From Ruegeria sp. HKCCD7303 (GTDB lineage Bacteria; Pseudomonadota; Alphaproteobacteria; Rhodobacterales; Rhodobacteraceae): DNA of 64,000 bases. The notes beneath the pieces were generated by a model. It made no database searches. It was not told the DNA's origin and saw only the letters and a program-made list of their open reading frames with translations. The stretch spans positions 248,001 to 312,000 of the forward strand of contig NZ_WVRE01000002.1 of the NCBI RefSeq assembly GCF_013111185.1, given 5' to 3'. This document shows, piece by piece, positions 9,529 to 18,561 of the stretch (positions are counted from its first letter, which is position 1; every line of letters begins with the position of its first letter). The translations under genes and the position numbers were made by a program.

Positions 9529-11066
9529 TGGCGCGCGCAGGGACACAACAGGTTGGGATTCTGCGGCGTTTACCGTTGTTCTTGCTGATCTGGGCTATCG
9601 TGTCGCTGGCCATGTGGATTCCGGCAGTCTATGCTCTGGTGCTGGATGATCACGATACATCGCGGTCCTTTCTTTACTCGGGCCTTCTGGGCCTGTTTCT
9701 GGTCGCAATAATTGCAATGGCCTCGTCCAATCGCATTCCACGGCGGGGGACTTTGGGGCAGTTAGCGGTGATGCTAGCCTGTTTCACCATCCTGCCGATC
9801 TTTCTGGCGATACCGCTCCATGATGCGCTTGGCACGACCACATTTCTGAACGCCTATTTCGATATGGTCAGCGCGCTTACAACGACCGGGGCTGATCTGT
9901 TTCCTGACTACAACCGGCTAAGCGCGCCGCTGCACCTTTGGCGTGCGCTGGTCGGTTGGATGGGTGGCTTGCTGATGTGGATTGCGGCCGCTGCGATTCT
10001 GGCGCCGCTGTCCCTTGGCGGGTTCGAGGTAACAGCCAAGGGGCAGCCCGGTCGGCCGGTGTCAGGTGTTGCGCAAAGCGAACGCGTGGACCCGCGCGGC
10101 CGTTTGCTGCGTGTAGCGCGGACGCTGACACCGGTATACGCCGGGCTGACTGTAGCGATCTGGGTTCTTCTGATGATCGCGGGTGAGGCCGGTTTGACCG
10201 CCGTTTGCCACGCAATGTCGGTGATGGCCACGTCCGGTATCTCTCCGGTTGGTGGTATGGAGGGGGCGCAGGCCGGGTTTACCGGTGAAGCGATCCTGTT
10301 TCTGTTCCTGTTCTTTGCCCTTTCGCGCCTGACCTTCTCGACCGATACTGCCGCCACAGGGTTTTCTCGTTTGGACAGAGACCCCGAGTTTCGTATCGGC
10401 CTGATGACCGTTCTGGCAGTTGCACTTTTATTGTTTTTCCGGGTGGTGGCCGGCGTCACCGAGATCGGTGGGCAAATCGCTCCACTTCAGGCGTTGCAGG
10501 TGATTTGGGGTATGCTGTTCACCGTGTTGGCCTTCCTGACCACTGCCGGGTTCGAAAGTGCGAACTGGAACGATGCGCAACAATTGTCGGGTCTTGGCAC
10601 GCCGGGGTTGTTGCTGATGGGACTTGCGCTGATTGGCGGTGGGGTCGCCACCACGGCTGGAGGCGTCAAGCTGTTGCGGGTTTTTGCGTTGTACCTGAAC
10701 GGTGCGCGCGAGATCGACCGATTGATCTATCCCTCATCCGTAAGCGGTGTCGGGGGCGGCAACCGGCGTATTCAGAGCGACGGAGCCTTTATCGCCTGGA
10801 TCTTTTTGATGCTTTTCGCTCTGACGCTGGCGGTGTTCAATCTTTTGCTGGCGGCGATGGGGGCCGGATTTGAACAGGCAATGGTGCTGAGCGTTGCCAC
10901 CCTGACGACGACAGGCCCATTGATCGAGCTGGCGACGGATGTCCCGATCCGGCTGATTGATTTGTCCGCAGGGGCAAAACTTACGCTCTGTGCAGCGATG
11001 GTGATTGGTCGTCTGGAAACGCTTGCAATTATTGCATTGATAACACCGTCGCTGTGGCGGGATTGA
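9528..11066 (+). CDS. trkH: Trk potassium transporter membrane subunit TrkH
   Basis: 512 aa, highly hydrophobic, with 10-12 membrane segments arranged as repeated M1-P-M2 units. Selectivity-filter-like loops are visible (SALTTTGADLFP, MATSGISPVGG, LTTAGFESANW, TLTTTGPLIELA). TrkH is the inner-membrane ion pore that works with TrkA. The ATG at 9528 shares a base with the trkA stop, so the two proteins are probably made in balanced amounts. It ends 131 bases before hfq. Confidence 0.95.
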   Translation: MARAGTQQVGILRRLPLFLLIWAIVSLAMWIPAVYALVLDDHDTSRSFLYSGLLGLFLVAIIAMASSNRIPRRGTLGQLAVMLACFTILPIFLAIPLHDALGTTTFLNAYFDMVSALTTTGADLFPDYNRLSAPLHLWRALVGWMGGLLMWIAAAAILAPLSLGGFEVTAKGQPGRPVSGVAQSERVDPRGRLLRVARTLTPVYAGLTVAIWVLLMIAGEAGLTAVCHAMSVMATSGISPVGGMEGAQAGFTGEAILFLFLFFALSRLTFSTDTAATGFSRLDRDPEFRIGLMTVLAVALLLFFRVVAGVTEIGGQIAPLQALQVIWGMLFTVLAFLTTAGFESANWNDAQQLSGLGTPGLLLMGLALIGGGVATTAGGVKLLRVFALYLNGAREIDRLIYPSSVSGVGGGNRRIQSDGAFIAWIFLMLFALTLAVFNLLLAAMGAGFEQAMVLSVATLTTTGPLIELATDVPIRLIDLSAGAKLTLCAAMVIGRLETLAIIALITPSLWRD

Positions 11067-11197
11067 ACCACAACGCTCGGCCAACGTTACCACCTTATTT
11101 TTCATCTGGAATATCTCTGCGCGGCACTCCATACTCGCCCGGAGGGAGCGCGTTGGTCCGCAGCGCGTAGCAAGAACAATGGCGAGATTATAAAAAT

Positions 11198-11437
11198 ATG
11201 GCTTCGGACAGACAGAATCTTCAGGATGCCTTCCTGAACAATGTACGGAAAGCTAAGGTTCCGGTAACGATCTTCCTGATCAATGGCGTGAAACTGCAAG
11301 GTGTGATCACCTGGTTCGACAATTTCTGCGTATTGTTGCGCCGCGACGGACAGTCGCAGTTGGTCTATAAACACGCGATTTCGACCATCATGCCATCACA
11401 ACCGATCAATCTGTATGAGGGCGAAGACGCCTCTTGA
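11198..11437 (+). CDS. hfq: RNA chaperone Hfq
   Basis: 79 aa, the usual short alphaproteobacterial length. The Sm1 motif ([25 protein letters not shown] in pieces) and Sm2 motif ([10 protein letters not shown]) are complete. Hfq forms a hexamer that binds small RNAs and mRNAs. The stop overlaps the hflX start (TGATG), reproducing the widely conserved hfq-hflX pair. A 131-base gap after trkH probably holds its promoter. Its presence is relevant to the small RNA predicted at 30.75 kb. Confidence 0.97.
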   Translation: MASDRQNLQDAFLNNVRKAKVPVTIFLINGVKLQGVITWFDNFCVLLRRDGQSQLVYKHAISTIMPSQPINLYEGEDAS

Positions 11438-12708
11438 TGGAACATGACCGGAGGCGCACCCGAGCCTGGGTGCTGCATCCCGAAATCAAATCAGATGAAC
11501 AGCGCCGTGTTCCCGAACCAGCGCTGGCTGAGGCGGTTGCACTGGCCGCTGCGCTACCCGATCTGGATGTGATTGGGTCCGAGATTGTGCGCCTGCAACG
11601 TGCCCAACCGGGGCTTTTGTTCGGCAGTGGCAAGATCGAGGAACTGGCCGAACGGCTGCATGACAGTGAAATCGAGTTGGTTTTGATCGACGGGCCGGTC
11701 ACGCCCGTGCAGCAACGCAATCTGGAAAAGGCGTGGAAGGTCAAGATACTCGACCGAACCGGGCTGATCCTTGAAATTTTCAGCGATCGCGCCCGCACCC
11801 GTGAAGGGGTGCTGCAGGTCGAGATGGCGGCTCTCAGCTATCAACGCACGCGATTGGTCCGGGCCTGGACCCACCTTGAACGGCAACGGGGTGGGCTGGG
11901 ATTCGTTGGCGGACCCGGTGAAACCCAGATCGAAGCCGACCGCCGCGCCATTGACGAACAATTAGTCAGACTACGGCGTCAGCTGCAGAAAGTGGTCAAG
12001 ACCCGTACCCTGCACAGGGCTGCGCGCGCCAAGGTGCCGTATCCAATCGTTGCCCTTGTGGGGTATACAAACGCGGGCAAGTCGACCCTGTTCAACCGCT
12101 TGACCGGTGCCGAAGTGATGGCCAAGGACATGCTGTTTGCCACGCTGGACCCAACCATGCGTCGCGTCCAGCTTCCTGATGGCCCTGAGGTGATCCTGTC
12201 GGACACGGTGGGCTTTATCTCGAATTTGCCGACCGAGCTTGTGGCGGCCTTCCGCGCAACCCTCGAGGAAGTGCTGGGCGCGGACCTGATCGTTCATGTG
12301 CGTGACATCAGCCACGAAGAAACGGATGCGCAGGCCCAGGATGTTGAGACTATCCTGACCTCATTGGGTGTCGATGAAGAACGTCCACGGCTTGAAGTTT
12401 GGAACAAGATCGACCTGCTCAACCCCGAGGACAAAGACGCCGCTTTGGCGCGGGCTGAACGGGACCCGGCGATATTCTCAATCTCGGCAGTAACGGGCGA
12501 AGGCGTTAACCCGCTGTTGGCCGAGATCGCCACACTGCTTCAGGGTGCACGGCACGAGGTTGTCTTGGACCTGTCTTATGCCGAGGGGGACAAGCGGGCG
12601 TGGCTGTTCCGTCAGGACGTTGTCCAGGGTGAGGATCAAACCGAAGAAGGGTTCCGCCTGACCGTTTTGTGGACAGACAAGCAAGCCGCGCAGTTTGCGT
12701 CGCTTTGA
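11437..12708 (+). CDS. hflX: Ribosome-associated GTPase HflX
   Basis: 423 aa from the ATG at 11437, which overlaps the hfq stop; a TTG three bases earlier is less likely. The N-terminal HflX domain (glycine-rich GLLFGSGKIEELAE) and helical linker with GGPGETQIE precede the G domain: G1 GYTNAGKST (about 209-217), G3 DTVGF, and G4 NKID. HflX binds the 50S subunit and splits or rescues stalled ribosomes under stress. The operon with hfq is typical. Confidence 0.95.
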   Translation: MEHDRRRTRAWVLHPEIKSDEQRRVPEPALAEAVALAAALPDLDVIGSEIVRLQRAQPGLLFGSGKIEELAERLHDSEIELVLIDGPVTPVQQRNLEKAWKVKILDRTGLILEIFSDRARTREGVLQVEMAALSYQRTRLVRAWTHLERQRGGLGFVGGPGETQIEADRRAIDEQLVRLRRQLQKVVKTRTLHRAARAKVPYPIVALVGYTNAGKSTLFNRLTGAEVMAKDMLFATLDPTMRRVQLPDGPEVILSDTVGFISNLPTELVAAFRATLEEVLGADLIVHVRDISHEETDAQAQDVETILTSLGVDEERPRLEVWNKIDLLNPEDKDAALARAERDPAIFSISAVTGEGVNPLLAEIATLLQGARHEVVLDLSYAEGDKRAWLFRQDVVQGEDQTEEGFRLTVLWTDKQAAQFASL

Positions 12709-12728
12709 ACAAGGTGGAAAGGTCAGCT

Positions 12729-13037
12729 ATGACGGAAAATTCAGATCAAAGAGTGTTCTTGAACGGCCTTATCGATGTACCGCAGGACCGGCTTGAAGAC
12801 GTGCGGGCAGCTTTGCCGCTCCATATTGCTCTTACACGCGCGGAAGAGGGCTGTATGTCTTTCGAAGTTGTGGAAGATCAGACAACGCCCGGGCGGTTCA
12901 TGGTGTCGGAAGTGTTTGCAACGCAAGCGGCCTTTGACGCCCATCAGGTGCGAACCAAGGCGTCAGACTGGTTTCAGGTCACGCAGGGAATACCCAGGAA
13001 CTACACGATAGAAACGGCTGCGGATCGGACACGTTAA
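12729..13037 (+). CDS. Putative quinol monooxygenase (ABM domain)
   Basis: 102 aa from the ATG at 12729, preceded by AAGGTGGAAAGG; a longer frame starting inside hflX is not supported. The sequence fits the antibiotic-biosynthesis-monooxygenase ferredoxin-like fold: RAALPLHIALTRAEEGCMSFEV, then the FMVSEVFATQAAFDAHQ pattern. Such proteins are small dimeric oxygenases or quinol-modifying enzymes. The substrate is unknown. It sits 20 bases after hflX and converges on the SnoaL-like gene with a two-base gap. Confidence 0.75.
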   Translation: MTENSDQRVFLNGLIDVPQDRLEDVRAALPLHIALTRAEEGCMSFEVVEDQTTPGRFMVSEVFATQAAFDAHQVRTKASDWFQVTQGIPRNYTIETAADRTR

Positions 13038-13038
13038 G

Positions 13039-13434
13039 CTATTTGCCGTCAATCTGCCGTTGATAGTCATCTGCGTCGAACCAGCCCAGCGAAGACTTTA
13101 CAAGATAGTCTGACGTCAATTCCCACTCTTCCCAACCGCGCGCCACAACGTGATTGCCGGTTTCGGCGTGGTTCCCCTCTAGAGTCCAAACAAAAATAGC
13201 GTGAGATCCGGCCCATCGCATCATATCGCAGCGGACCTCTAGATCAGGAAAGTCGGCGTAAAAGCCACGAGCCATATCGGCAATCGCTGCGCGCCCTTCT
13301 ATGGGGTCGCCCCGATTGATCGTGATTTGCCCATCAGGTGCAAAGAAACCGGCAACTGCATCGGGGTCACCGGAACTCCAGGCAATTGCGTAATCCCGCG
13401 CGAGATTGTTCAATGTATCCCGAATACTGGCCAT
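13039..13434 (-). CDS. NTF2/SnoaL-like protein
   Basis: 131 aa from the ATG at 13434 (coding strand), which follows an AAAGGGGGGCG Shine-Dalgarno stretch; the in-frame ATG at 13476 lacks one. The pattern of a helical start (ARDYAIAWSSGDPDAVAGFF), then GRAAIADMARGFYADFPDLEV and a WTLEG.H..TGN strand pair, is typical of the NTF2-like fold used by SnoaL-type polyketide cyclases and stress proteins. No catalytic residues can be assigned with certainty. Role unknown. Confidence 0.7.
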   Translation of the reverse strand: MASIRDTLNNLARDYAIAWSSGDPDAVAGFFAPDGQITINRGDPIEGRAAIADMARGFYADFPDLEVRCDMMRWAGSHAIFVWTLEGNHAETGNHVVARGWEEWELTSDYLVKSSLGWFDADDYQRQIDGK

Positions 13435-13503
13435 ATTCGCCCCCCTTTGGTCCCACATAATCGGTGGAATGATCATAGGCGAAAAAGGTTCAAGGTGCTA
13501 CGA

Positions 13504-13522
13504 CGCCCCGGAAACCGGGGCG
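13504..13522 (-). terminator. GC-rich hairpin after the acylase gene
   Basis: A perfect 8-bp stem (CGCCCCGG / CCGGGGCG) with a 3-base loop lies just past the acylase stop on the minus strand. No strong T tract follows, so it may be a weak or Rho-assisted terminator, or only an mRNA-end stabiliser. Confidence 0.5.
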
Positions 13523-13543
13523 AGGAGTTGCCGATTAGGCGGA

Positions 13544-16006
13544 TTATCGCGGGATCAGATTGGTCACGCCAACCGCTGCAGCGCGGGCCAGATCAAGGTC
13601 CAATGACATCGGGATATATTCGCCACGCCGCCATAGCTGCGCCTGATCGTCGTAGTAGCGCGACAGGAAGTGCCCCGATTGACCGGTCGCAGTGATAAAG
13701 ACCGAGCTGTTGGGATCAGCAAAATCGTACACCCCGCGATACCCCGCACCGTGTACGTTCTGGAACGGATCCGGGCCTTCGCCTGACGTGCGCCCGCGCA
13801 GCAGCGTATTGTCGCCACCGCTGGTCGATTGGCGGATGTTCACGAAATAGCGCAGGACAGGCACGTCGCCCAGGACCGGGTGATCATGCGTGGCTTGATG
13901 CGCATCGCCCCAGCGCAGGGATTCCAACGCGCTGCCATAGCGCTCAGAAATCCAGATCAGGGCGTCGTCCAGCGCCAGTCGGGCCATTTCGGTACACGTC
14001 TCAACCGGGGCGCTTTGTCGTACATCGCACCAGACGCTTGCTCCGTCGATGTCGCGATAAACGCGTTCGATGAACAGCGGCTCGACGTGTTTGTATTCGC
14101 TGGCCAGTGGCCCAAGCTCATCCGCGATCAGGCGGATCTGAAGAGCGCGCAACCATGCCGCATAGATCAACGGCTCGGGCAGGTGTTCATTCATCTCACC
14201 ATTCCAGTCTGCCAGCAGTGACAAGGCGATCTGGCGCTGACGTTCCGGTGTGCCCTCGGGGGCCGAGGCACCGGTGAACCACAGGTCTGCGCCGATGAGC
14301 GGTAGCAGGGACCGCGCCGTGAAGCTGACGGTATCAAGTTGCGCTTCGATAAAGCTGTCGCGCGTATGCACCTCACGCGATTGCATCAGGCGATCCCAAC
14401 GGTGCACGCGCTGTGTGTCGCCCCATTCGTAAGAGACATGGTTGGGAAAAGGACGGTCGATAATCTTGTTGTTCGTATTGCCCAAAATGCCACCGACCGG
14501 TGCGACAAATTCCGGATTGTCCGCATAGGGCAGGCGGCCCTGCCAGCGGTTTGCCTCGATCCAGCCGGGCGTTGGGATGCGCCCGCGGCTTTGGTTTTGC
14601 AGATCCCGGCTGGGCATGGCACCGATCAACTTCATCCCAATTGTAGTCCGGTCGACCAGAGACAGGTTCTGGGATGGGGCGATGAACTGCTCGCCCGCTT
14701 GTATGGCCTGACGCACGTTGTCCGCATTCATGAGCGCCATAGAAGCGGTCATCGAAGTGTCGCGCGGGCTGAGCGCCGTCCAGGACAGAGACGCCACATG
14801 GCCGGGCGGAGTGATGGTCTCCAGCTTGTAATCCGTGCCGGGCAGCACCGGGCCGTTATCTGTCCAGCGCAGCGTTAGTGTGACTGGCGCCTCGTCTTTG
14901 ATGGCGATGATCGATGGGCGGGTCAGAAATTCTTTGTAGCCATCGGGGGTCAGGTATTCCTCTGGGTTGTCCGGGTTCAGTTGTTCTATGTGCAGGTCCT
15001 GATCATCCAGATATGACGAGGTCAGCCCCCATCCCAACCGGTCACTGCGTCCGGTCATAATGGCAGGAACACCGGGTATAGAGGCTCCGATCACACCACC
15101 TTTTTCAAGATCAAGATGGGCTAGATACCACACACCGGGGGCTGTGAAACCCAGATGCGGGTCGTTTGCCAGCAAAGTGCCTCCACTTGCCGACCGCGAT
15201 GGGGCGGCGGTCCAAGCATTGGACGCTCCGGCCAAGCCGCGTTTGGGAAGCGGTGAGAGAGGTGTTTCGGGTATTTCAGTACCGGCGGCGTAGCGCGGCA
15301 GATTGGGAAACAGGGACGCATATTCCGGAAGGGCCGCGATGCCAGGACCGGGGACGTCAGGCAGGATGTCGGCCAGACGCTCGGGGTTGTTCAATATCAA
15401 AGAGGTGCGGGCGCGCAGAACCTCATCACTCAGGTGGCCTGAAAGTTGCAAAGCCATCAGCTTGATGACCGCAATGCTGTCGCCCGGTTGCCAGGGCGAG
15501 ACGGGGGCGTTGAACAGGAACATTTCCGGCGCACCGCGACCCAAAGCCTCCTCATTGATTTCGGTAAGCCTTGCATTGACCCCGGCGGCATAAGCCCGCA
15601 AGGCGGCTTTGGTATAGTCATCCTGCATCTCGACCGAGCGATGGGCGAGGCCATAGAGATCCAGTCGCCGCAGCAACTTGTCGATGCGCAGCGTGCGTGT
15701 CCCGAAGACTTCGGACAAACGGCCTTGCGCAGTCCTGCGCATCACAGTCATTTGCCACAGCCGGTCTTGTGCGTGGGCATATCCCAGTCCAAAGAACACA
15801 TCCGGATCGGTTTGGCCCAGAATATGCGGCACGTTGGCGGTGTCGCGAACGATCTCGACAGGGGCGGTAAGACCATCAACTTCAAGGGTCTGGTCGTAAT
15901 CCGGCAGGGACTGGCTTGCCAGGAAATAGACAAGGCCTATCGCGGCGAGGATCAGAATAATCAGACCCGACGCGATGCGCACCAGCCAGCGGAAAACAAG
16001 ACCCAT
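13544..16006 (-). CDS. Penicillin acylase family N-terminal nucleophile hydrolase
   Basis: 820 aa. One membrane-spanning or signal segment at residues 7-30, then the A chain, a linker, and the B chain beginning at the presumed nucleophile Ser262 in GLAGASNAWTAAPSRSASG. Autocleavage before that Ser is known for the family. Downstream are the conserved NDPHLGFTAPGVWYLAHL block and the GNTNNKI block with the oxyanion-hole Asn. In marine Proteobacteria relatives often hydrolyse N-acyl-homoserine lactones or other amides; the substrate here cannot be told. The N-terminal segment places it in the periplasm or at the inner membrane. Single gene with hairpins on both sides. Confidence 0.88.
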   Translation of the reverse strand: MGLVFRWLVRIASGLIILILAAIGLVYFLASQSLPDYDQTLEVDGLTAPVEIVRDTANVPHILGQTDPDVFFGLGYAHAQDRLWQMTVMRRTAQGRLSEVFGTRTLRIDKLLRRLDLYGLAHRSVEMQDDYTKAALRAYAAGVNARLTEINEEALGRGAPEMFLFNAPVSPWQPGDSIAVIKLMALQLSGHLSDEVLRARTSLILNNPERLADILPDVPGPGIAALPEYASLFPNLPRYAAGTEIPETPLSPLPKRGLAGASNAWTAAPSRSASGGTLLANDPHLGFTAPGVWYLAHLDLEKGGVIGASIPGVPAIMTGRSDRLGWGLTSSYLDDQDLHIEQLNPDNPEEYLTPDGYKEFLTRPSIIAIKDEAPVTLTLRWTDNGPVLPGTDYKLETITPPGHVASLSWTALSPRDTSMTASMALMNADNVRQAIQAGEQFIAPSQNLSLVDRTTIGMKLIGAMPSRDLQNQSRGRIPTPGWIEANRWQGRLPYADNPEFVAPVGGILGNTNNKIIDRPFPNHVSYEWGDTQRVHRWDRLMQSREVHTRDSFIEAQLDTVSFTARSLLPLIGADLWFTGASAPEGTPERQRQIALSLLADWNGEMNEHLPEPLIYAAWLRALQIRLIADELGPLASEYKHVEPLFIERVYRDIDGASVWCDVRQSAPVETCTEMARLALDDALIWISERYGSALESLRWGDAHQATHDHPVLGDVPVLRYFVNIRQSTSGGDNTLLRGRTSGEGPDPFQNVHGAGYRGVYDFADPNSSVFITATGQSGHFLSRYYDDQAQLWRRGEYIPMSLDLDLARAAAVGVTNLIPR

Positions 16007-16120
16007 TACTGCCCCATATTATCTTTTGGAATAAGGTTGCGCAGAGATTAGAGGATGGTCGGTCTGACCGAAAGAGGAACGCGGCAAGAACCTGCTTGGA
16101 AACGCTTTTAAATAATTGCC

Positions 16121-16145
16121 CCGCCGCAGTGTTGTGCTGCGACGG
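16121..16145 (-). terminator. Hairpin terminator after the SYLF gene
   Basis: A 9-bp stem (CCGTCGCAG / CTGCGGCGG on the minus strand, one T-G pair) with a 7-base loop, followed by GGCAATTATTT. It stands 30 bases after the stop of the SYLF gene and before the acylase start, so it probably separates the two transcripts. The T tract is imperfect. Confidence 0.55.
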
Positions 16146-16176
16146 GTGCCATGTGCGGGGGAAGTGGTAATTTTGG

Positions 16177-16752
16177 TTATGGAATAATGCGCGTGTATTT
16201 CGTGCCTTCGATGGTCGCGCCGAATTTCAGACCGGCCTGACCAAAGACCGCCGCCAGCACTGGCGTACGCAGTGTAGTTGTGTCCGTGGACAAAGAATTC
16301 CCAGTTGAGTCAACCACATAGCCAATATCGGCGCCGGCTGTCCATCCGCTGGAACGGCGGAAATCGTTCAGCGCATCTTCGGTCATAAAGAACAGGACAT
16401 GCGCATATTGCTGCGCACCAAATTGCAGGCCGGCGGTTCCGGAGATTGCGGAATAGTAATCGACCGTCGCCCCGTTGATGCGCAGCGCGCCTTGCCCGTA
16501 GGCACCGCCAAAAATGATCAACCCGGCGTCAGTTATCAGGGGCATGACCAACATACCGTTGGCTTTGTTCGCAATCTCAACCGTGTTGGGATATTTCGCG
16601 TACATCTCGGTAAGCGTGGCGTCCACGCGGGCGTCGATTGTTGCCGCGTTCGAATTGCCGACGCCGTTGCCGCAGGCAGCCGTCAGGGTCAGACCTGCCA
16701 TGCCAAAGGCAAAGCCGCGACGGCTCAGTCGGGGGGAAGGGGAACTGCTCAT
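16177..16752 (-). CDS. SYLF-domain (Ysc84-like) lipoprotein
   Basis: 191 aa from the ATG at 16752; a longer frame to 16833 has no supporting start. The N-terminus has an Arg-Arg pair (LSRRGFAFGMAG) followed by a lipobox-like LTAAC, so it may be a Tat-exported lipoprotein. The mature part carries the SYLF pattern: a helical start, KANGMLVMPLITDAGLIIFGGAYGQGAL, and repeated glycine-rich strands (GTAGLQFGAQQYAHVLFF, GQAGLKFGATIEG). SYLF domains bind lipids. A second SYLF protein lies at 45.4 kb. Role unknown. Confidence 0.8.
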   Translation of the reverse strand: MSSSPSPRLSRRGFAFGMAGLTLTAACGNGVGNSNAATIDARVDATLTEMYAKYPNTVEIANKANGMLVMPLITDAGLIIFGGAYGQGALRINGATVDYYSAISGTAGLQFGAQQYAHVLFFMTEDALNDFRRSSGWTAGADIGYVVDSTGNSLSTDTTTLRTPVLAAVFGQAGLKFGATIEGTKYTRIIP

Positions 16753-16897
16753 GGTTTTTATATCTCTGTAACTGTGCCTGATGTTGTCGGGTGAACCCGA
16801 TCTTGTGGGCAAGGATACGCCGATTGGCCCCATGTGTCACGGGAAAGCTGCTCGCCAACGCCAGTTCGTCGGCGAAAAATTGCGAGTCCTTGGGGTT

Positions 16898-17896
16898 TTA
16901 GCCCTGAAGGATGCGCGCAACCTGCGGCGAGAAATAGGTCAGAATTCCATCGCATCCGGCCCGCTTGAAGGCCAGCAAGCTTTCCAGCATCACCTTCTCT
17001 CCATCAATCCAGCCATTCTGCGCGGCCGCCTGAATCATCGCGTATTCACCGGATACCTGGTAAGCATATGTCGGCGCGCCGAAGCCGTCTTTCACACGGC
17101 GGCAGATGTCCAGATAAGGCATGCCGGGCTTGATCATCACCATGTCCGCGCCCTCAGACAGGTCACGCTCGATCAAACGTAGAGCCTCGTCCGAATTGGC
17201 CGGGTCCATCTGATAGGTCTTCTTGTCACCCGTCAGTGCGCCCGAGGCCCCAACGGCATCTCGGAAAGGCCCGTAAAAGGCACTGGCGTATTTTGCTGCA
17301 TAGCTAAGGATCATTACGTTGTGATGGCCTGCACCTTCCAGCGCGCGGCGCATTTCTCCGATCCGACCGTCCATCATGTCTGATGGGCCGATGATGTCAG
17401 CACCGGCTTCGGCCTGAGCGAGAGTCATTTTGACCAATGCCTCTACGGTCTGATCGTTGACAATCTCACCGTCGACAACGTACCCGTCATGGCCATTGAT
17501 GTTGTAGGGGTCCAGCGCAACATCGGTCATCACGGCGATGTCGGGGGCAGCCGCTTTGATTGCGCGGATGGCGCGATTGGACAGGTTGTCCGGGTTCCAG
17601 GCTTCGGCACAGTCTTCAGTCTTCAGTGCGGAATCTGTGTAGGGAAAGACGCAAATCGCAGGTATCCCAAGCGCTTGGGCTTCGACCGCAGCCTTGGCAA
17701 TCAAGTCAACCGACCGGCGCACCACACCCGGCATCGAGGGCACCGGTTCTTCAATTCCGTCGCCATCGCGCACAAAGACCGGCCAGATCAGGTCATCCGT
17801 GGTCAGCGTGTTCTCTCGCACCAGCCCGCGAATTGCCTCAGACTGACGCGCCCGCCGAAAGCGGGTCATAGGGTAGGGGGCAATAGTCGGTTTCAT
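16898..17896 (-). CDS. hemB: Delta-aminolevulinic acid dehydratase (porphobilinogen synthase)
   Basis: 332 aa, full length. It condenses two 5-aminolevulinates to porphobilinogen in haem, cobalamin and chlorophyll synthesis. Diagnostic stretches: TRFRRARQSEAIRGLVRE near the start, SDMMDGRIG, the Schiff-base Lys region SYAAKYASAFYGPFRDA, and the second Lys region MIKPGMPYLD. The usual zinc-site Cys cluster is replaced by DVALDPYNINGHDG, as in the magnesium-type enzymes common in alphaproteobacteria. Single gene, divergent from the membrane-protein gene at 18.0 kb. Confidence 0.96.
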   Translation of the reverse strand: MKPTIAPYPMTRFRRARQSEAIRGLVRENTLTTDDLIWPVFVRDGDGIEEPVPSMPGVVRRSVDLIAKAAVEAQALGIPAICVFPYTDSALKTEDCAEAWNPDNLSNRAIRAIKAAAPDIAVMTDVALDPYNINGHDGYVVDGEIVNDQTVEALVKMTLAQAEAGADIIGPSDMMDGRIGEMRRALEGAGHHNVMILSYAAKYASAFYGPFRDAVGASGALTGDKKTYQMDPANSDEALRLIERDLSEGADMVMIKPGMPYLDICRRVKDGFGAPTYAYQVSGEYAMIQAAAQNGWIDGEKVMLESLLAFKRAGCDGILTYFSPQVARILQG

Positions 17897-18015
17897 GGCG
17901 CGTTCTCCTTGAACATTCGTGCATTGGGTGGCATGAATTCACAAAGGTCTCAAGGGTATCAATGGACGCGCCACCGCGATGAACCCCCCTGAGTGGTTTG
18001 AATAAAGGGTTGGGT

Positions 18016-18540
18016 TTGGACTGGTACTCTTCGATCTTTGAACTCATTGACATGCGCAGCTTTTCGAATCTGTGGTATTGGATTGTGCTGGCGGTATTTT
18101 GGTCATCCGCCAGTCATTGGGTGATGGGCATTCCGTATGATTTGGTTGTTCGTGCGCGTCGGATTGGCGGGCAGGTTGAAATCGACCTTCTGGACATTGT
18201 GCGCATTCACACGAACCGGATTTTGCTGATCGTAGATATGTCGGGTGCCATCCTCCTGGCGCTTGCGTGCTTTATGCTCACGGGTTTGGCAATGCTGGGT
18301 TTCTACTATGACGTAGAGTTTGCACAGGCGGTGTTTTTGTTGGCGTTTCCAATGACTTTGGTGTTGCTGGTGAACATATCGCAAGCAAGACGTCTGCGCC
18401 GGCAGGAACTGACGCTGGAAACTGTTTCCAAGACCATTTCACGCTGCAGGCTGTACACGCAGATCATCGGCATGATCTCGATACTGGTCACTTCTTTCTG
18501 GGGCATGTATCAGAACATCTCGATTGGCGTTCTTGGGTAG
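18016..18540 (+). CDS. Small conserved membrane protein of Rhodobacterales
   Basis: 174 aa from a TTG at 18016. An AAAGGG ribosome site lies six bases upstream, and the product then begins MDWYSSIFELIDMRSF, which I recall as the usual N-terminus of this family; a TTG at 17998 would add six residues. Four membrane segments are visible (about 23-40, 75-95, 105-120, 150-165), with a charged loop LVVRARRIGGQVEIDLLDIV. Homologues are sometimes labelled as a component of the SufBCD complex, but nothing in the sequence shows that. It lies 21 bases before mfd. Confidence 0.65.
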   Translation: MDWYSSIFELIDMRSFSNLWYWIVLAVFWSSASHWVMGIPYDLVVRARRIGGQVEIDLLDIVRIHTNRILLIVDMSGAILLALACFMLTGLAMLGFYYDVEFAQAVFLLAFPMTLVLLVNISQARRLRRQELTLETVSKTISRCRLYTQIIGMISILVTSFWGMYQNISIGVLG

Positions 18541-18561
18541 AAAAATCTGAAAGGCGAGGCG

